Assembly: GCF_000153305.1 (NCBI RefSeq)
Contig: NZ_CH724107.1
Span: 2,488,539 to 2,544,968, forward strand
Length of the DNA: 56,430 nt
Source: Oceanicola granulosus HTCC2516
Lineage (GTDB): Bacteria > Pseudomonadota > Alphaproteobacteria > Rhodobacterales > Rhodobacteraceae
Direction: 5' to 3'
This document shows positions 1-8,791 of the stretch, in pieces. The position numbers and the translations under genes were made by a program. The number at the start of each line of letters is the position of its first letter. Positions within the stretch are counted from its first letter, which is position 1. The notes under the pieces were generated by a model. It saw only the letters and a program-made list of their open reading frames with translations. It made no database searches and was not told the origin of the DNA.

Positions 1-11
1 CCCGGAATTCC

Positions 12-1145
12 CTACGCCAGAAGCGCCTGCGCCTCGTCCGGCGACAGCGCGGCGGGGCGCTCGCAGGTGGTGGTCAGTTCGACCACCTGGCCGGATTCGG
101 CGGCCTTGAGGATGCCGGTCATCACCTCGACCGCGTGCACGGCGAGGTCGATGTCGCAGCGGTGCTTGCGGCCCTCGGCGATCGCCTGCGCCATGTCGGC
201 GAGGCCGGCGCAGCGGTAATTGGCGAGCGGGCCGTGCTTGGCGTGCTCCTGGTTCGGCTTGCCGAACGGGTGGCCGCGCTCCTCGAGCGGGGCAAGCGCG
301 CCGTCGGTCCCGGCCACTTCCACCTTGCCGCCGAAGAAGTTCGGGTCGGGCACGAAGATCGAGCCGTTCTCGCCGTAGAGCTCCATCGGCGCGTGGCCGT
401 GCGCCCAGACGTCCCAGCTGGCGCCGAGCGTGACGACGGCGCCGTTCTCGAACTGCAGGATCGCGTGGATGTTGGTCGGCGTGTCGACCGGCACGGTCTC
501 GCCCTCGCGGGGGCCGCTGCCGATGGTGCGGGTCGGGAAGGTGGCCGAGGCCATCGCCGTGACCTTCTTCACCGGCCCGATCAGCTGCAGCAGGTTGGTG
601 ACGTAGTAGGGGCCCACGTCGAGCACCGGACCGGCGCCGGGCTGGAAGAAGAAGTCCGGGTTGGGGTGCCAGCTTTCCATGCCGTGGCTCATCACGTGGC
701 AGGTGCCGCCGACGATCCGGCCGAGCTGGCCCTCGTCGATCGCCGCCCGCGCCAGCTGGTGCGAGCCGCCGAGGAAGGTGTCGGGCGCCGAGCCGACGCG
801 CAGGCCCTTCTCCTCGGCCAGCCGCTTGAGCGCCTCGCCCTCCTCCAGCGTCAGCACCAGCGGCTTCTCCGAGTAGGCGTGCTTGCCGTGGGTGAGGATG
901 TCGTGGGTGATCTGGTAGTGCACCGCCGGGATGGTGAGGTTCACCACCACGTCGATGTCGTCACGCGCCAGCAGTTCCTCCACCGTCAGCGCCTCGACGC
1001 CGAACTCCTCGGCGCGGGCGCGGGCGGCGTCCATGTTGATGTCCGCGACGGCGCGCATCTGGAGCGCCTTGAACAGCGGACCGAGGCGCAGGTAGGCCGC
1101 AGAAATGTTGCCGGCTCCGATGATGCCGACTCCGAGCTTGTCCAT
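12..1145 (-). CDS. Gfo/Idh/MocA family NAD(P)-dependent oxidoreductase (first copy)
   Basis: This 377-residue protein is probably a cytoplasmic NAD(P)-dependent sugar or polyol dehydrogenase. The N-terminal Rossmann fold shows the dinucleotide loop GAGNIS (about residues 10-15). The conserved EKP motif, whose lysine is used in catalysis, is at about 93-95, and a DVGPYY stretch at about 176-181 corresponds to the family's D-x-G-x-H region, although the usual histidine is not present there. It is the last gene of the minus-strand sugar operon, 12 bases after the isomerase-like gene, so its substrate should derive from the imported glycoside. The exact substrate cannot be read from the sequence. 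A second, divergent family member lies at 10992-12113. Confidence 0.9.
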   Translation of the reverse strand: MDKLGVGIIGAGNISAAYLRLGPLFKALQMRAVADINMDAARARAEEFGVEALTVEELLARDDIDVVVNLTIPAVHYQITHDILTHGKHAYSEKPLVLTLEEGEALKRLAEEKGLRVGSAPDTFLGGSHQLARAAIDEGQLGRIVGGTCHVMSHGMESWHPNPDFFFQPGAGPVLDVGPYYVTNLLQLIGPVKKVTAMASATFPTRTIGSGPREGETVPVDTPTNIHAILQFENGAVVTLGASWDVWAHGHAPMELYGENGSIFVPDPNFFGGKVEVAGTDGALAPLEERGHPFGKPNQEHAKHGPLANYRCAGLADMAQAIAEGRKHRCDIDLAVHAVEVMTGILKAAESGQVVELTTTCERPAALSPDEAQALLA

Positions 1146-1157
1146 GTTGTCCGTCCT

Positions 1158-1904
1158 TCAGAGCGTCTTGAGCGTTTCCATCGAGCGGCGTGCGAAGCGC
1201 TCGTGATCCTTCGGGTTGTCGTGCTCGAGCACGTAGTGGTCGATGCCCTTGCCCTGCAGCTTCTCGTGCAGCGCCGGCCAGTCCATGATGCCGTGGCCCA
1301 CGTCGGCCCAGCCGTCCTCGTCGGTGGCCTCGCCGTCGGGGGCGATGTCCTTGACGTGCACCGCGACGATGCGGTCGGCGTACTTCTCGACCCAGGCGGC
1401 CGGGTCGTGGCCGGCGACGCGCACCCAGCCGAGGTCGAGCTCGAGGGCGAGGTCGTCGCTGCCCGCGAGGATCAGGTCGAGCGGCAGGTCGTCGCCGTCC
1501 ACCTTGTCGAACTCGAATGCGTGGTTGTGCCAGCCGAACTTGTAGCCGGCGTCCAGCACCGGCTTGCCGGCTTCCGCGAGGCGCTTGCCGAAGGCGGACC
1601 AGCCGGCGGCGTCGGTCGGGCGCATCTCGGGCGGGATCGCGGGGACGAGCACGGTCGACATGTTCATCGTCCGGGCGACCTCGATGGCCTTCTCCGGCGT
1701 GTCCTCGATCATCGGAAGGCCGAAGTGGCCGGTCGTCATCGTGAGGCCGTTCTCGTCGAGCTGCTCCTTGAGCTTGGCCGGGTCGTCGTAGAGCCCGCCG
1801 AAGCCTTCGACCTGCTTGAAGCCGAGGCCGGAGAGCATGGACAGCGTGTCGCCCAGCGGCGGGAAGTTGCGCGAGCAATAGAGCTGATAGGAGATGGTGG
1901 GCAT
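1158..1904 (-). CDS. TIM-barrel sugar phosphate isomerase/epimerase-like protein (first copy)
   Basis: A 248-residue protein of the xylose-isomerase-like/AP-endonuclease-2 TIM-barrel superfamily. Metal-site signatures are visible: WHNHAFEF (125-132), LELDLGW (154-160), HVKD (183-186) and a C-terminal LEHDNP stretch. Such proteins isomerise, epimerise or, in some recently described pathways, eliminate from keto-sugars; the sequence does not settle which. It lies between the beta-mannosidase and the Gfo/Idh/MocA dehydrogenase in one operon, with gaps of 21 and 12 bases. The ATG start is preceded on the minus strand by an AAGGA-like ribosome-binding site. There is no signal peptide, so it should act in the cytoplasm. 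Confidence 0.87.
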   Translation of the reverse strand: MPTISYQLYCSRNFPPLGDTLSMLSGLGFKQVEGFGGLYDDPAKLKEQLDENGLTMTTGHFGLPMIEDTPEKAIEVARTMNMSTVLVPAIPPEMRPTDAAGWSAFGKRLAEAGKPVLDAGYKFGWHNHAFEFDKVDGDDLPLDLILAGSDDLALELDLGWVRVAGHDPAAWVEKYADRIVAVHVKDIAPDGEATDEDGWADVGHGIMDWPALHEKLQGKGIDHYVLEHDNPKDHERFARRSMETLKTL

Positions 1905-1925
1905 GTCAGTCCTTTCTGTGTCTGG

Positions 1926-4328
1926 TCACGCCGTCGTGGCGGCGTGGAGGTCACGCCGCACGAAGGTGGGCGTGGCGTTGGGGTCGGCCGGGGTGAAGGT
2001 CACCGTGGAGGTGACGCCGGGGCCGAGGTGGAAGGCGGCCTTGTCGAAGAGGCCGGGGATATCGGCCTCGAAGGTGACGAAGAAGGCCATCGCCTGCGCC
2101 GTGACGGTGATCTCGTAGCCGGTCTCGGTGCGCGTGATCTCGTGGGCGAGCCCCGGCTCGGGGAGGTCGTAGCTCTTCCACGGGCGCGGGTTGACGATGT
2201 CGCCGGCCCGGGTGCCGTCCGAGCCCTGCCAGCCGATGGTCAGCAGCTCGTCCTCCGCGAGCCCGCCGACCTCGGCGAGCGTCACCGCCGCCGCGCCGAC
2301 GCTCGCGCGCCCCGTGCCGATTTCGCGGGCGGAGCCGTCGAGCTTGGTGGCGTAGGCCGTCACGCTCAGCTCCACGGGCCCGGCCGTGTCGTTCACCCCG
2401 ACGAGCCGGAAGCTGTCGCCCTCGGGCACGGCGACGACGCGGACCGGCGCGAAGAAGCTCTTCGCCATGTGGTGCAGCAGCTTCCAGCCGCCGCCGTGGT
2501 CGAGCGAGGACCAGGAGCAGACCGGCCAGGTGTCGTTGAGCTGCCAGTAGAGCGTGCCCATGCAGTGGGGCTTGAGCGAGCGCCAGTTCTCCACCGCCGT
2601 CTTGATCGCGAGGCCCTGCTGCACCTGGCTGAGCCAGACGAAATCCTCGAACTTCTGCGGGAAGCGGAAGTAGCGGAACATGGTCGCCGCAATGCGCTCG
2701 TTGCCGCCCTCGTTCTTCTGGTGGCTCTCGAAGACCGGGGCCGCGATGTTCCAGTCCTTCGGGTCCGCGAAGCGGCGGATCGCCGGCAGCGACGGGTAGG
2801 ACTGGAAGCCGAATTCGGAGCAGAAGCGGGGCGCGACGTCGCGGTAGTGCTCGAAGTCGCGGTTCTCGTGCCAGACCGACCAGAAGTGCATGTCGCCCGC
2901 GCCGTCCTCGTGCCAGCTGTCGCCGAAGTTCATCGGGCCGGGGCAGGGCGACGACGGCCACCAGAGCGCGGTCTCGTCGGTCGCCTTGAGCTCCTCCTCG
3001 ATGGCGCGGTTGAGCCGGTCGTAGTTGACCAGGTAGCGGTCGCGGTCCTTGACGCTTTCCGGGAACCAGGTCAGCGCGCCGACCAGCTCGTTGTCGCCGC
3101 ACCAGAGCGCCAGGCAGGCGTGGTGGTGCAGACGGGCGACGTTGTCGCGGACCTCGGCGCGGACCTCGTCGAGGAAGTCGGGGGTCGAGGGGTAGAGGTT
3201 GCAGGCGAACATGAAGTCCTGCCAGACCATCAGCCCCATCTCGTCGCAGAGGTCGTAGAACCAGTCCGCCTCGTAGCGGCCGCCGCCCCAGACGCGGATC
3301 ATGTTCATGTGCGCGTCGACGGCGGATTGCAGCAGGCCCTTCGTGGCCTCGCGGCTGATCCGGCCCGAGAGCGCGTCGGCGGGGATCCAGTTGGCCCCCT
3401 TCATGAACACCTCGCGTCCGTTCACCCGGAAGGCGAAGCGGCTGCCCGCCTCGTCCGGGTCGGTCAGCAGCTCGACCTTGCGCAGCCCGATGCGGCGGGC
3501 CTCGGATACGTCGCCGACCCGCACGACGAGGTCGTGCAGGGGCTGTCCGCCTTGCCCGGCTGGCCACCAGAGTTCGGGCGTCTCGACGGTGAAGCAAAAG
3601 GCCGCGCGACCGTCCTCGCAGACGGTCTCGAGGCTCTGCCCCGCGAAGTCGGCGCTGAGCGTCGCACCGTCCGCGCCCTCGACAAGGGCGGTGACGGAGA
3701 CCGTCACGCCGTCGGCGTCGTGGTCCTGGCGCACGTCGAGCCGCGCGATGCGCGGGCCGGCCAGCGGCTCGAGCCGCAGCGCGCCGTTCACGCCGAAGGG
3801 GGCGAGAGCGATGTTCCAGTCCCAGCCGAAATCGCACTGCACCTTGCGCAGCATGTTGCCGTGCGGGATCGGCGAGTTGCTCGCCTGGTAGGGGATGTAG
3901 AACGGCTGAGCCGCCTGCCGCTCGGCGGCGGCGCGGACATTGGAGGGGAAGGCGATCTCCACCTCGTTCTCGCCCGCCCGCGCGACGTCCGACAGGTCCA
4001 CCCGGTAGGTGCGGAAGCTGTTCTGACCCTCCAGCACCACCTCGCCGTTCCAGCGAACCGTCGCGACCGTGTCGAGTCCCTCGAGCACCAGCGCCATGGC
4101 CGAGTCGTCGAGCGTCACGGTGCGGCGCAGGGTCCAGTCGCGCTCGGCGATCCAGCGCAAATCGTACTCGTTGCGGCCCCAGTACGGGTCGGGGATCAGC
4201 CCCGCGTCGTGCAGGGCCGAGATCGCGTCACCAGGTAGGGTGGCCGCACAGCTGTAGTCGCCGGCGGCGTCCGTGAGGGTCCAGGCGCCCACGAGGTCGA
4301 GGGCGCCCGGGATATGTCGGGATGTCAA
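1926..4328 (-). CDS. Glycoside hydrolase family 2 beta-mannosidase
   Basis: An 800-residue exo-acting beta-mannosidase expected to release mannose from the non-reducing end of imported beta-mannosides. The N-terminal part (to about residue 190) is the GH2 sugar-binding domain, followed by the immunoglobulin-like domain and the TIM barrel. The acid/base motif LWCGDNE places the catalytic glutamate at about 414, and FCSEFGFQS places the nucleophile at about 505; these surroundings and the length are typical of beta-mannosidases rather than beta-galactosidases. There is no signal peptide, so it is cytoplasmic. The start is a TTG whose last two bases overlap the TGA of the upstream ATPase gene (TTGA), with a GAGG about 7 bases before it, which indicates translational coupling. 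Other GH2 activities remain possible. Confidence 0.9.
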   Translation of the reverse strand: MTSRHIPGALDLVGAWTLTDAAGDYSCAATLPGDAISALHDAGLIPDPYWGRNEYDLRWIAERDWTLRRTVTLDDSAMALVLEGLDTVATVRWNGEVVLEGQNSFRTYRVDLSDVARAGENEVEIAFPSNVRAAAERQAAQPFYIPYQASNSPIPHGNMLRKVQCDFGWDWNIALAPFGVNGALRLEPLAGPRIARLDVRQDHDADGVTVSVTALVEGADGATLSADFAGQSLETVCEDGRAAFCFTVETPELWWPAGQGGQPLHDLVVRVGDVSEARRIGLRKVELLTDPDEAGSRFAFRVNGREVFMKGANWIPADALSGRISREATKGLLQSAVDAHMNMIRVWGGGRYEADWFYDLCDEMGLMVWQDFMFACNLYPSTPDFLDEVRAEVRDNVARLHHHACLALWCGDNELVGALTWFPESVKDRDRYLVNYDRLNRAIEEELKATDETALWWPSSPCPGPMNFGDSWHEDGAGDMHFWSVWHENRDFEHYRDVAPRFCSEFGFQSYPSLPAIRRFADPKDWNIAAPVFESHQKNEGGNERIAATMFRYFRFPQKFEDFVWLSQVQQGLAIKTAVENWRSLKPHCMGTLYWQLNDTWPVCSWSSLDHGGGWKLLHHMAKSFFAPVRVVAVPEGDSFRLVGVNDTAGPVELSVTAYATKLDGSAREIGTGRASVGAAAVTLAEVGGLAEDELLTIGWQGSDGTRAGDIVNPRPWKSYDLPEPGLAHEITRTETGYEITVTAQAMAFFVTFEADIPGLFDKAAFHLGPGVTSTVTFTPADPNATPTFVRRDLHAATTA

Positions 4329-5428
4329 AGACGGACCTCACTGGACTTGTCGAACATCGACGCCTTCGCCGGCACCAGGCCGATCGGCAGCCGGTCGCCG
4401 GCGTGGACCACGGCCTGCCCGTCCATGCGGATGCGGAACCGCTCGCCCGCGAGCTCGGTGTAGACCAGCGTGTCCGAGCCCATCGGCTCGACCAGCTCGA
4501 CCAGCACCTCGGTCTGCACCGGCGCGGAGGCGGCGAGTTCGCCGGTCACCACGTGCTCGGGGCGGATACCGATGGTGGCCGGGCCGTCCGACACCTGCGG
4601 CGCGGCGTACTCGTAGCCCTCCATCGGCAGCCGCAGCTCGCCGGAGGTGAAGACCCCGCCCTCGAGCCGGCCATCGATGAAGTTCATCGACGGCGAGCCG
4701 ATGAAGTCGGCGACGTAGCGGTTCTGGGGGCGGTTGTAGATCTCGTCGGGGCTGCCAAGCTGCATGATCTTGCCGCCGCGCATGATCGCGATCCGGTCGG
4801 CGAGCGTCATCGCCTCGACCTGGTCGTGGGTGACGTAGATCATCGTGTTCTCGAGCTGGTTGTGCAGCCGCTTGAGCTCGACCCGCAGCTCGGCGCGCAG
4901 CTTGGCGTCGAGGTTGGAGAGAGGCTCGTCGAACAGGAACACGTCGACGTCGCGCACCAGCGCCCGGCCGATGGCGACGCGCTGGCGCTGGCCCCCCGAG
5001 AGGGCGCCGGGCTTGCGGTCGAGCAGGGGCTCGATCTGCAGGATCTCGGCGGCGCGGGCGACGCGCTTCTCGATCTCCGCCTTCGGCACCCGGGCGTTCT
5101 TGAGCCCGAAGCTCAGGTTCCCCTTCACCGTCATCTGCGGATAGAGCGCGTAGGACTGGAACACCATGCCGATGCCGCGCTCCGACGGCTCGGCCCAGGT
5201 GACGTTCTTGCCCTTGATGATGATCTGCCCGGCGGTGACCTCGAGCAGGCCGGCGATGCAGTTCAGCAGGGTGGACTTGCCGCAGCCCGACGAGCCGAGA
5301 AGGACCAGGAACTCGCCCTCGTGGATGTCGAGGTTGAGGTCCTTGAGCACTTCGACGGCGCCGAACTGGAGGTCGAGGTGGCGGATTTCGACGGAGTGGC
5401 CGGCATCGACCTTGGTCATCTCGTTCAT
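4325..5428 (-). CDS. CUT1 sugar ABC transporter ATP-binding protein (MalK/UgpC type)
   Basis: The 367-residue ATPase of the sugar importer. It has Walker A GSSGCGKST (45-53), the ABC signature LSGGQ (143-147), Walker B FLFDEP (164-169) and a C-terminal TOBE/OB regulatory region of about 130 residues, as in MalK and UgpC. A dimer would energise the two permeases encoded immediately upstream. The start lies 4 bases after the permease stop, and its end overlaps the beta-mannosidase start, so transporter and hydrolase are made from one message. ATPases of this group are sometimes shared between several transporters. Confidence 0.95.
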   Translation of the reverse strand: MNEMTKVDAGHSVEIRHLDLQFGAVEVLKDLNLDIHEGEFLVLLGSSGCGKSTLLNCIAGLLEVTAGQIIIKGKNVTWAEPSERGIGMVFQSYALYPQMTVKGNLSFGLKNARVPKAEIEKRVARAAEILQIEPLLDRKPGALSGGQRQRVAIGRALVRDVDVFLFDEPLSNLDAKLRAELRVELKRLHNQLENTMIYVTHDQVEAMTLADRIAIMRGGKIMQLGSPDEIYNRPQNRYVADFIGSPSMNFIDGRLEGGVFTSGELRLPMEGYEYAAPQVSDGPATIGIRPEHVVTGELAASAPVQTEVLVELVEPMGSDTLVYTELAGERFRIRMDGQAVVHAGDRLPIGLVPAKASMFDKSSEVRL

Positions 5429-5432
5429 GGGT

Positions 5433-6455
5433 TCAACCTTTCACAGCGCCGGCCGCGATGCCGCGGACGAACAGCTTGCCGGAGAAGAAGTAGATGGTGA
5501 GGGGGACGAGGCCGGTCAGCAGCGTCGCGGCCATGTTGACGTTGTATTCCTTCACGCCCTGCACCGAGTTGACGATGTTGTTGAGCTGGACGGTCATCGG
5601 GTACTGCTCGGCCCGCGTGTAGACGACGCCGAAGAGGAAGTCGTTCCAGATGCCGGTGACCTGCAAGATCATCGCCACGACGAGGATCGGCATCGACATC
5701 GGCAGCATGATCCGGAACAGGATGCCCCAGAAGCCCGCGCCGTCGACCCGCGCCGCCTTGAACAGCTCGTCGGGAATCGAGGCGAAGTAGTTGCGGAACA
5801 GCAGCACGAGGATCGGCATCCCGAAGATCGAGTGCACGATCACGAGGCCGGACAGCGAGCCGAAGAGCTGGATGCGGCCCCGGCAGCTGCCCTCGGCGCT
5901 GGTGAAGACGCCGCAGGTGGCCTGCCAGATATCGGTGAGGAAGCCGCCGGTGTCGCGCAGCATGATCACGATCGGGTAGAGCATCACCTGGTAGGGGATG
6001 AAGGCCCCGATGATGAGGATGGTGAAGAAGGTCTCGCTGCCTTTGAACTTCCACTTCGACAGCGCGTAGCCCGAGATCAGCGCGATGGTGATCGACAGCA
6101 GCACCGACGGGATCAGGATGCGCACCGAGTTCCAGAAGCCGCGGCTCAGGCCGTCGCAGTTCACGCCGGTGCAGGCCTCGGCCCAGGCCTTGACCCAGGG
6201 CTCGAACGTCACCTCCATCGGCGGCGCGAAGACGTTGCCCATGCGGATCTCGGGCATGCCTTTCACCGAGGTCACGAGCATCACGTAGAGCGGCAGCAGG
6301 TAGTAGATCGAGACCAGCGCCAGCGTGCCGTAGAGGAAGATGTTGGCCCGGCTGAAGCTGCGCTTGGGGCGGGGCCCGTGGGGGCCGTCGTCGAGCCGGT
6401 CGTGGACGGGCTGTTTCGCGGCGAAGGTGCTCGCGAGGGTTGCTGGGTTAGCCAC
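5433..6455 (-). CDS. Carbohydrate ABC transporter permease (MalG type)
   Basis: A 340-residue inner-membrane permease with about six hydrophobic segments. The cytoplasmic coupling loop is the family EAA-type motif, in the stretch ELFKAARVDGAGFWGI. It resembles MalG/UgpE-type permeases and should pair with the MalF-type subunit encoded just upstream. The start is GTG and overlaps the upstream gene by 8 bases. The roughly 40-residue hydrophilic N-terminus before the first membrane segment is longer than in the shortest family members, so a later start cannot be excluded. Confidence 0.93.
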   Translation of the reverse strand: MANPATLASTFAAKQPVHDRLDDGPHGPRPKRSFSRANIFLYGTLALVSIYYLLPLYVMLVTSVKGMPEIRMGNVFAPPMEVTFEPWVKAWAEACTGVNCDGLSRGFWNSVRILIPSVLLSITIALISGYALSKWKFKGSETFFTILIIGAFIPYQVMLYPIVIMLRDTGGFLTDIWQATCGVFTSAEGSCRGRIQLFGSLSGLVIVHSIFGMPILVLLFRNYFASIPDELFKAARVDGAGFWGILFRIMLPMSMPILVVAMILQVTGIWNDFLFGVVYTRAEQYPMTVQLNNIVNSVQGVKEYNVNMAATLLTGLVPLTIYFFSGKLFVRGIAAGAVKG

Positions 6456-7383
6456 GCTTGCGTCTCCCGAATTCGAGGTAGGCCCAGGGGACCAGGATGA
6501 TGACGACGCTCAGCAGCATCATGGTGGAGGCGGCGAAGCCCTGGCCGAGGTTCTGGCCGCCGAACATCGTCTGCATGACGTACTTGGCCGGCACTTCGGA
6601 GCTGATGCCCGGCCCGCCCGAGGTCTGGGCGACGACGAGGTCGTAGAGCTTGATGATGCCCGAGGCGATCAGCACGACGGCGGTGACGAAGACGGGCCGC
6701 ATCATCGGGATGATGATCCGCACGTAGGTCTTCCACGTCGGGATGCCGTCGACGCGGCTGGCCTTCCAAATGTCCTCGTCGATGCCGCGCAGGCCGGCGA
6801 GCATGATGCACATGATGAGCCCCGTGCCCTGCCACAGACCGGCGATGAGCAGGCCGAACATGACGATGTCGGGATCGTTGAGCGGATTGAAGGTGAAGCT
6901 CTCCCAGCCCATGCTGCGCACCACGCCCTGCACGCCGAAATCGGGGTTCAGGATCCACTGCCAGACGAGGCCGGTGACGATGAAGGACAGGGCGAAGGGA
7001 TAGAGGAAGATCGTGCGGAACGTGTCCTCGAACCGGATCTTGCGGTCGAGCAGCGCCGCGAGGGTGAAGCCGATGACCAGGGTGAAGACGAGGCTGAAGA
7101 TGCCGTAGAGCGCGAGGTTCTGGATCGAGACGATCCACTTGGCCGACGACCAGAGCCGCTCGTACTGATCCAGCCCGACCCAGTTGCGCCGGGGCAGGAG
7201 GCCCGAGGATGTGAAGGAATAGACCACGGTCCAGAGCGTTCCGCCCAGGAACACCACGAGCGCGGTGGCGATCATCGGGATCAGCGCGATCTTGGGCATC
7301 AGGTTGTGGAACAGGCGGAACGGCTTCCTGTCCGCCCTCGGCGACGAGCGCCGCGCGTGCCCTGCCTCTTCGGCTACGGCCAT
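6448..7383 (-). CDS. Carbohydrate ABC transporter permease (MalF type)
   Basis: A 311-residue inner-membrane permease, MalF/UgpA type, with six probable membrane segments starting near residue 35. The EAA-type coupling loop is visible around IWKASRVDGIPTWKTYV. It forms the translocation pore with the MalG-type subunit. It is the second gene of the operon, separated from the binding-protein gene by 82 bases that contain a perfect 12-bp stem-loop. The ATG at 7383 is preceded by a GGGAGA-like ribosome-binding site. Confidence 0.93.
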   Translation of the reverse strand: MAVAEEAGHARRSSPRADRKPFRLFHNLMPKIALIPMIATALVVFLGGTLWTVVYSFTSSGLLPRRNWVGLDQYERLWSSAKWIVSIQNLALYGIFSLVFTLVIGFTLAALLDRKIRFEDTFRTIFLYPFALSFIVTGLVWQWILNPDFGVQGVVRSMGWESFTFNPLNDPDIVMFGLLIAGLWQGTGLIMCIMLAGLRGIDEDIWKASRVDGIPTWKTYVRIIIPMMRPVFVTAVVLIASGIIKLYDLVVAQTSGGPGISSEVPAKYVMQTMFGGQNLGQGFAASTMMLLSVVIILVPWAYLEFGRRKRG

Positions 7384-7421
7384 CGGTGTCTCCCGGAATA
7401 GTCGTTGTTTCGGTTACGGCT

Positions 7422-7450
7422 CGGGATGGGCCCGCGGAGGGCCCATCCCG
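7422..7450 (-). other. Intercistronic 12-bp perfect stem-loop after the sugar-binding-protein gene
   Basis: The arms CGGGATGGGCCC and GGGCCCATCCCG pair perfectly around a 5-base loop (GCGGA on the plus strand). There is no T-tract, so it is not a standard intrinsic terminator. Its position between a binding-protein gene and its permease genes fits an RNase-blocking or attenuating hairpin that keeps the binding protein more abundant than the membrane subunits. That role is inferred. Confidence 0.8.
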
Positions 7451-7465
7451 GTCGTGCCGGGTCGA

Positions 7466-8701
7466 TCAGTCCGCGTTGCGGATGATCTCGGCGTAACGCT
7501 CCTGGACTTCGGCCGGGGTCATGGACGGCGTGTTCCAGAACTCGGTCATCAGGTCGTTGGTCTGGGTCGTGGTGTCGGGCGACAGCAGCATGTTGCCGTC
7601 CGGCAGGGTCTTGCCGTCGGCCAGGAGCTGCAGGCCGACCTCGGTGCACTCGTTGACCGAGGTCAGGTCGACATCGCCGCGGATCGGCAGCGAGCCCTTG
7701 GCCGAGTTGAAGGCCACCTGCACTTCGGGGGACAGCAGCAGCGCCGCCAGCTCCTTCTGCGCGGCCTCGACCTCGGGATCGCCGGTGACAGGGAAGTAGA
7801 AGGCGTCGCCACCGGTGGAGAGCACGCCCGTCTCGCCGAGACCGGCCAGGCAGGAATAGTCCTCGCCCGCGACCTCGCCGGCGACGGCGAACTCGCCCTG
7901 CGCCCAGTCACCCATGATCTGCGCACCGGCGGTGTCTTCGATCACCGCGTTGGTGGCCTGGTTCCAGTCCTGCACGTCCAGCCCCTCGGCCAGCTCGCGC
8001 GCCGCGCCGAAGGCTTCGAAGACGCGGGTGTACTCGGGGCCCATGACCACGTCGGCGTCCTTGTCGCGGTTCACCGCGAGCCAGGCTTCCTCGCCGGCCA
8101 GCGCGATCGCCATCACACCGAAGGCGCCGCTCTGCTGCCAGGACTGGCCGCCCATCGCCAGCGGAACGATGCCCGCTTCGCGCAGCGCCGGTGCGGTCTC
8201 CATGAACTCGGACCAGTTGGTCGGAACCTCGACGCCGGCCTGCTCGTAGGCGTCGTTCGACAGCCACATCCACTGCCAGGAGTGGATGTTCACGGGAGCG
8301 CAGTAGATGCGGCCCTCGTAGGTGCAGGCGTCGAGCAGCGAGGAGGGGTTCACGATGTCCTTCCAGCCCTCGGCCTCGGCCACGTCGGTGAGGTCGAGCA
8401 TCAGGCCGGCCTCGATCAGCTCTTCCGCCTGGCGGCCGTGGTTGAACTGGAACGCCGCCGGCGGGTCGCCACCGATGATGCGGCTGACCATGACCGGGCG
8501 CGCGGTGTCGCCGCCGCCGGCGATGGCGCCGTCAATCCAGGTGTGCTCGGTGCGCTCGTTGAGGGCCTCGGCGAACTTGCCGACGGCGGCGGCTTCGCCA
8601 CCCGAGGTCCACCAGTGCATGACCTCCATCTCGACGGCCTGGGCCGTCCCCGCAGCACCGATGATTGCCGTTGCGGCAAGCAGCTGAGTGGTGAGTTTCA
8701 C
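7466..8701 (-). CDS. CUT1 sugar ABC transporter substrate-binding protein
   Basis: A 411-residue periplasmic sugar-binding protein, first gene of the operon. The N-terminus is a clear signal peptide: MKLTTQLLAATAIIGAAG followed by TAQA-VEM, with probable cleavage after about residue 22. The mature part begins with MEVMHWWTSGGE, typical of family 1 extracellular solute-binding proteins, and is rich in the aromatic residues that stack on sugars (WQWMWL, WQQSG). The GTG start is supported by GGGAGGAG about 6 bases upstream. The operon gives beta-mannosides as the likely ligand, but this is inference. Confidence 0.93.
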   Translation of the reverse strand: MKLTTQLLAATAIIGAAGTAQAVEMEVMHWWTSGGEAAAVGKFAEALNERTEHTWIDGAIAGGGDTARPVMVSRIIGGDPPAAFQFNHGRQAEELIEAGLMLDLTDVAEAEGWKDIVNPSSLLDACTYEGRIYCAPVNIHSWQWMWLSNDAYEQAGVEVPTNWSEFMETAPALREAGIVPLAMGGQSWQQSGAFGVMAIALAGEEAWLAVNRDKDADVVMGPEYTRVFEAFGAARELAEGLDVQDWNQATNAVIEDTAGAQIMGDWAQGEFAVAGEVAGEDYSCLAGLGETGVLSTGGDAFYFPVTGDPEVEAAQKELAALLLSPEVQVAFNSAKGSLPIRGDVDLTSVNECTEVGLQLLADGKTLPDGNMLLSPDTTTQTNDLMTEFWNTPSMTPAEVQERYAEIIRNAD

Positions 8702-8718
8702 GATTTTCTCCTCCCTGG

Positions 8719-8756
8719 TTCTAAATCGTTGTCGGCGAGGCTATAACGATTTAGAA
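8719..8756. promoter_or_regulatory. Probable LacI-family operator: 12-bp inverted repeat
   Basis: The arms TTCTAAATCGTT (8719-8730) and AACGATTTAGAA (8745-8756) are perfect inverted copies separated by 14 bases. The repeat lies in the AT-rich divergent gap between the binding-protein operon and the LacI-family gene, and it overlaps the predicted -10 box of the operon. Repression of the operon by the adjacent regulator is the natural reading, but it is inferred from position. Confidence 0.65.
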
Positions 8757-8767
8757 ATACCTGACAA
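8740..8767 (-). promoter_or_regulatory. Predicted sigma-70-type promoter of the sugar operon
   Basis: On the minus strand TTGTCA (8767-8762) is followed after 16 bases by TATAGC (8745-8740). These match the -35 and -10 consensus at 5 of 6 and 4 of 6 positions. The start of transcription would fall about 30 bases before the GTG of the binding-protein gene. The inverted repeat covers the -10 box. Confidence 0.45.
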
Positions 8768-8791
8768 CATATTTTCTGATCCCTGAAGAAA

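Noticed and set aside
135-4238. A 1367-codon open frame on the plus strand antisense to the first three genes
   Set aside because: Its composition (runs of Arg, Ala, Val, Leu, Gly, His) is that of a frame opposite GC-rich codons, and the minus strand holds three proteins with complete motifs.
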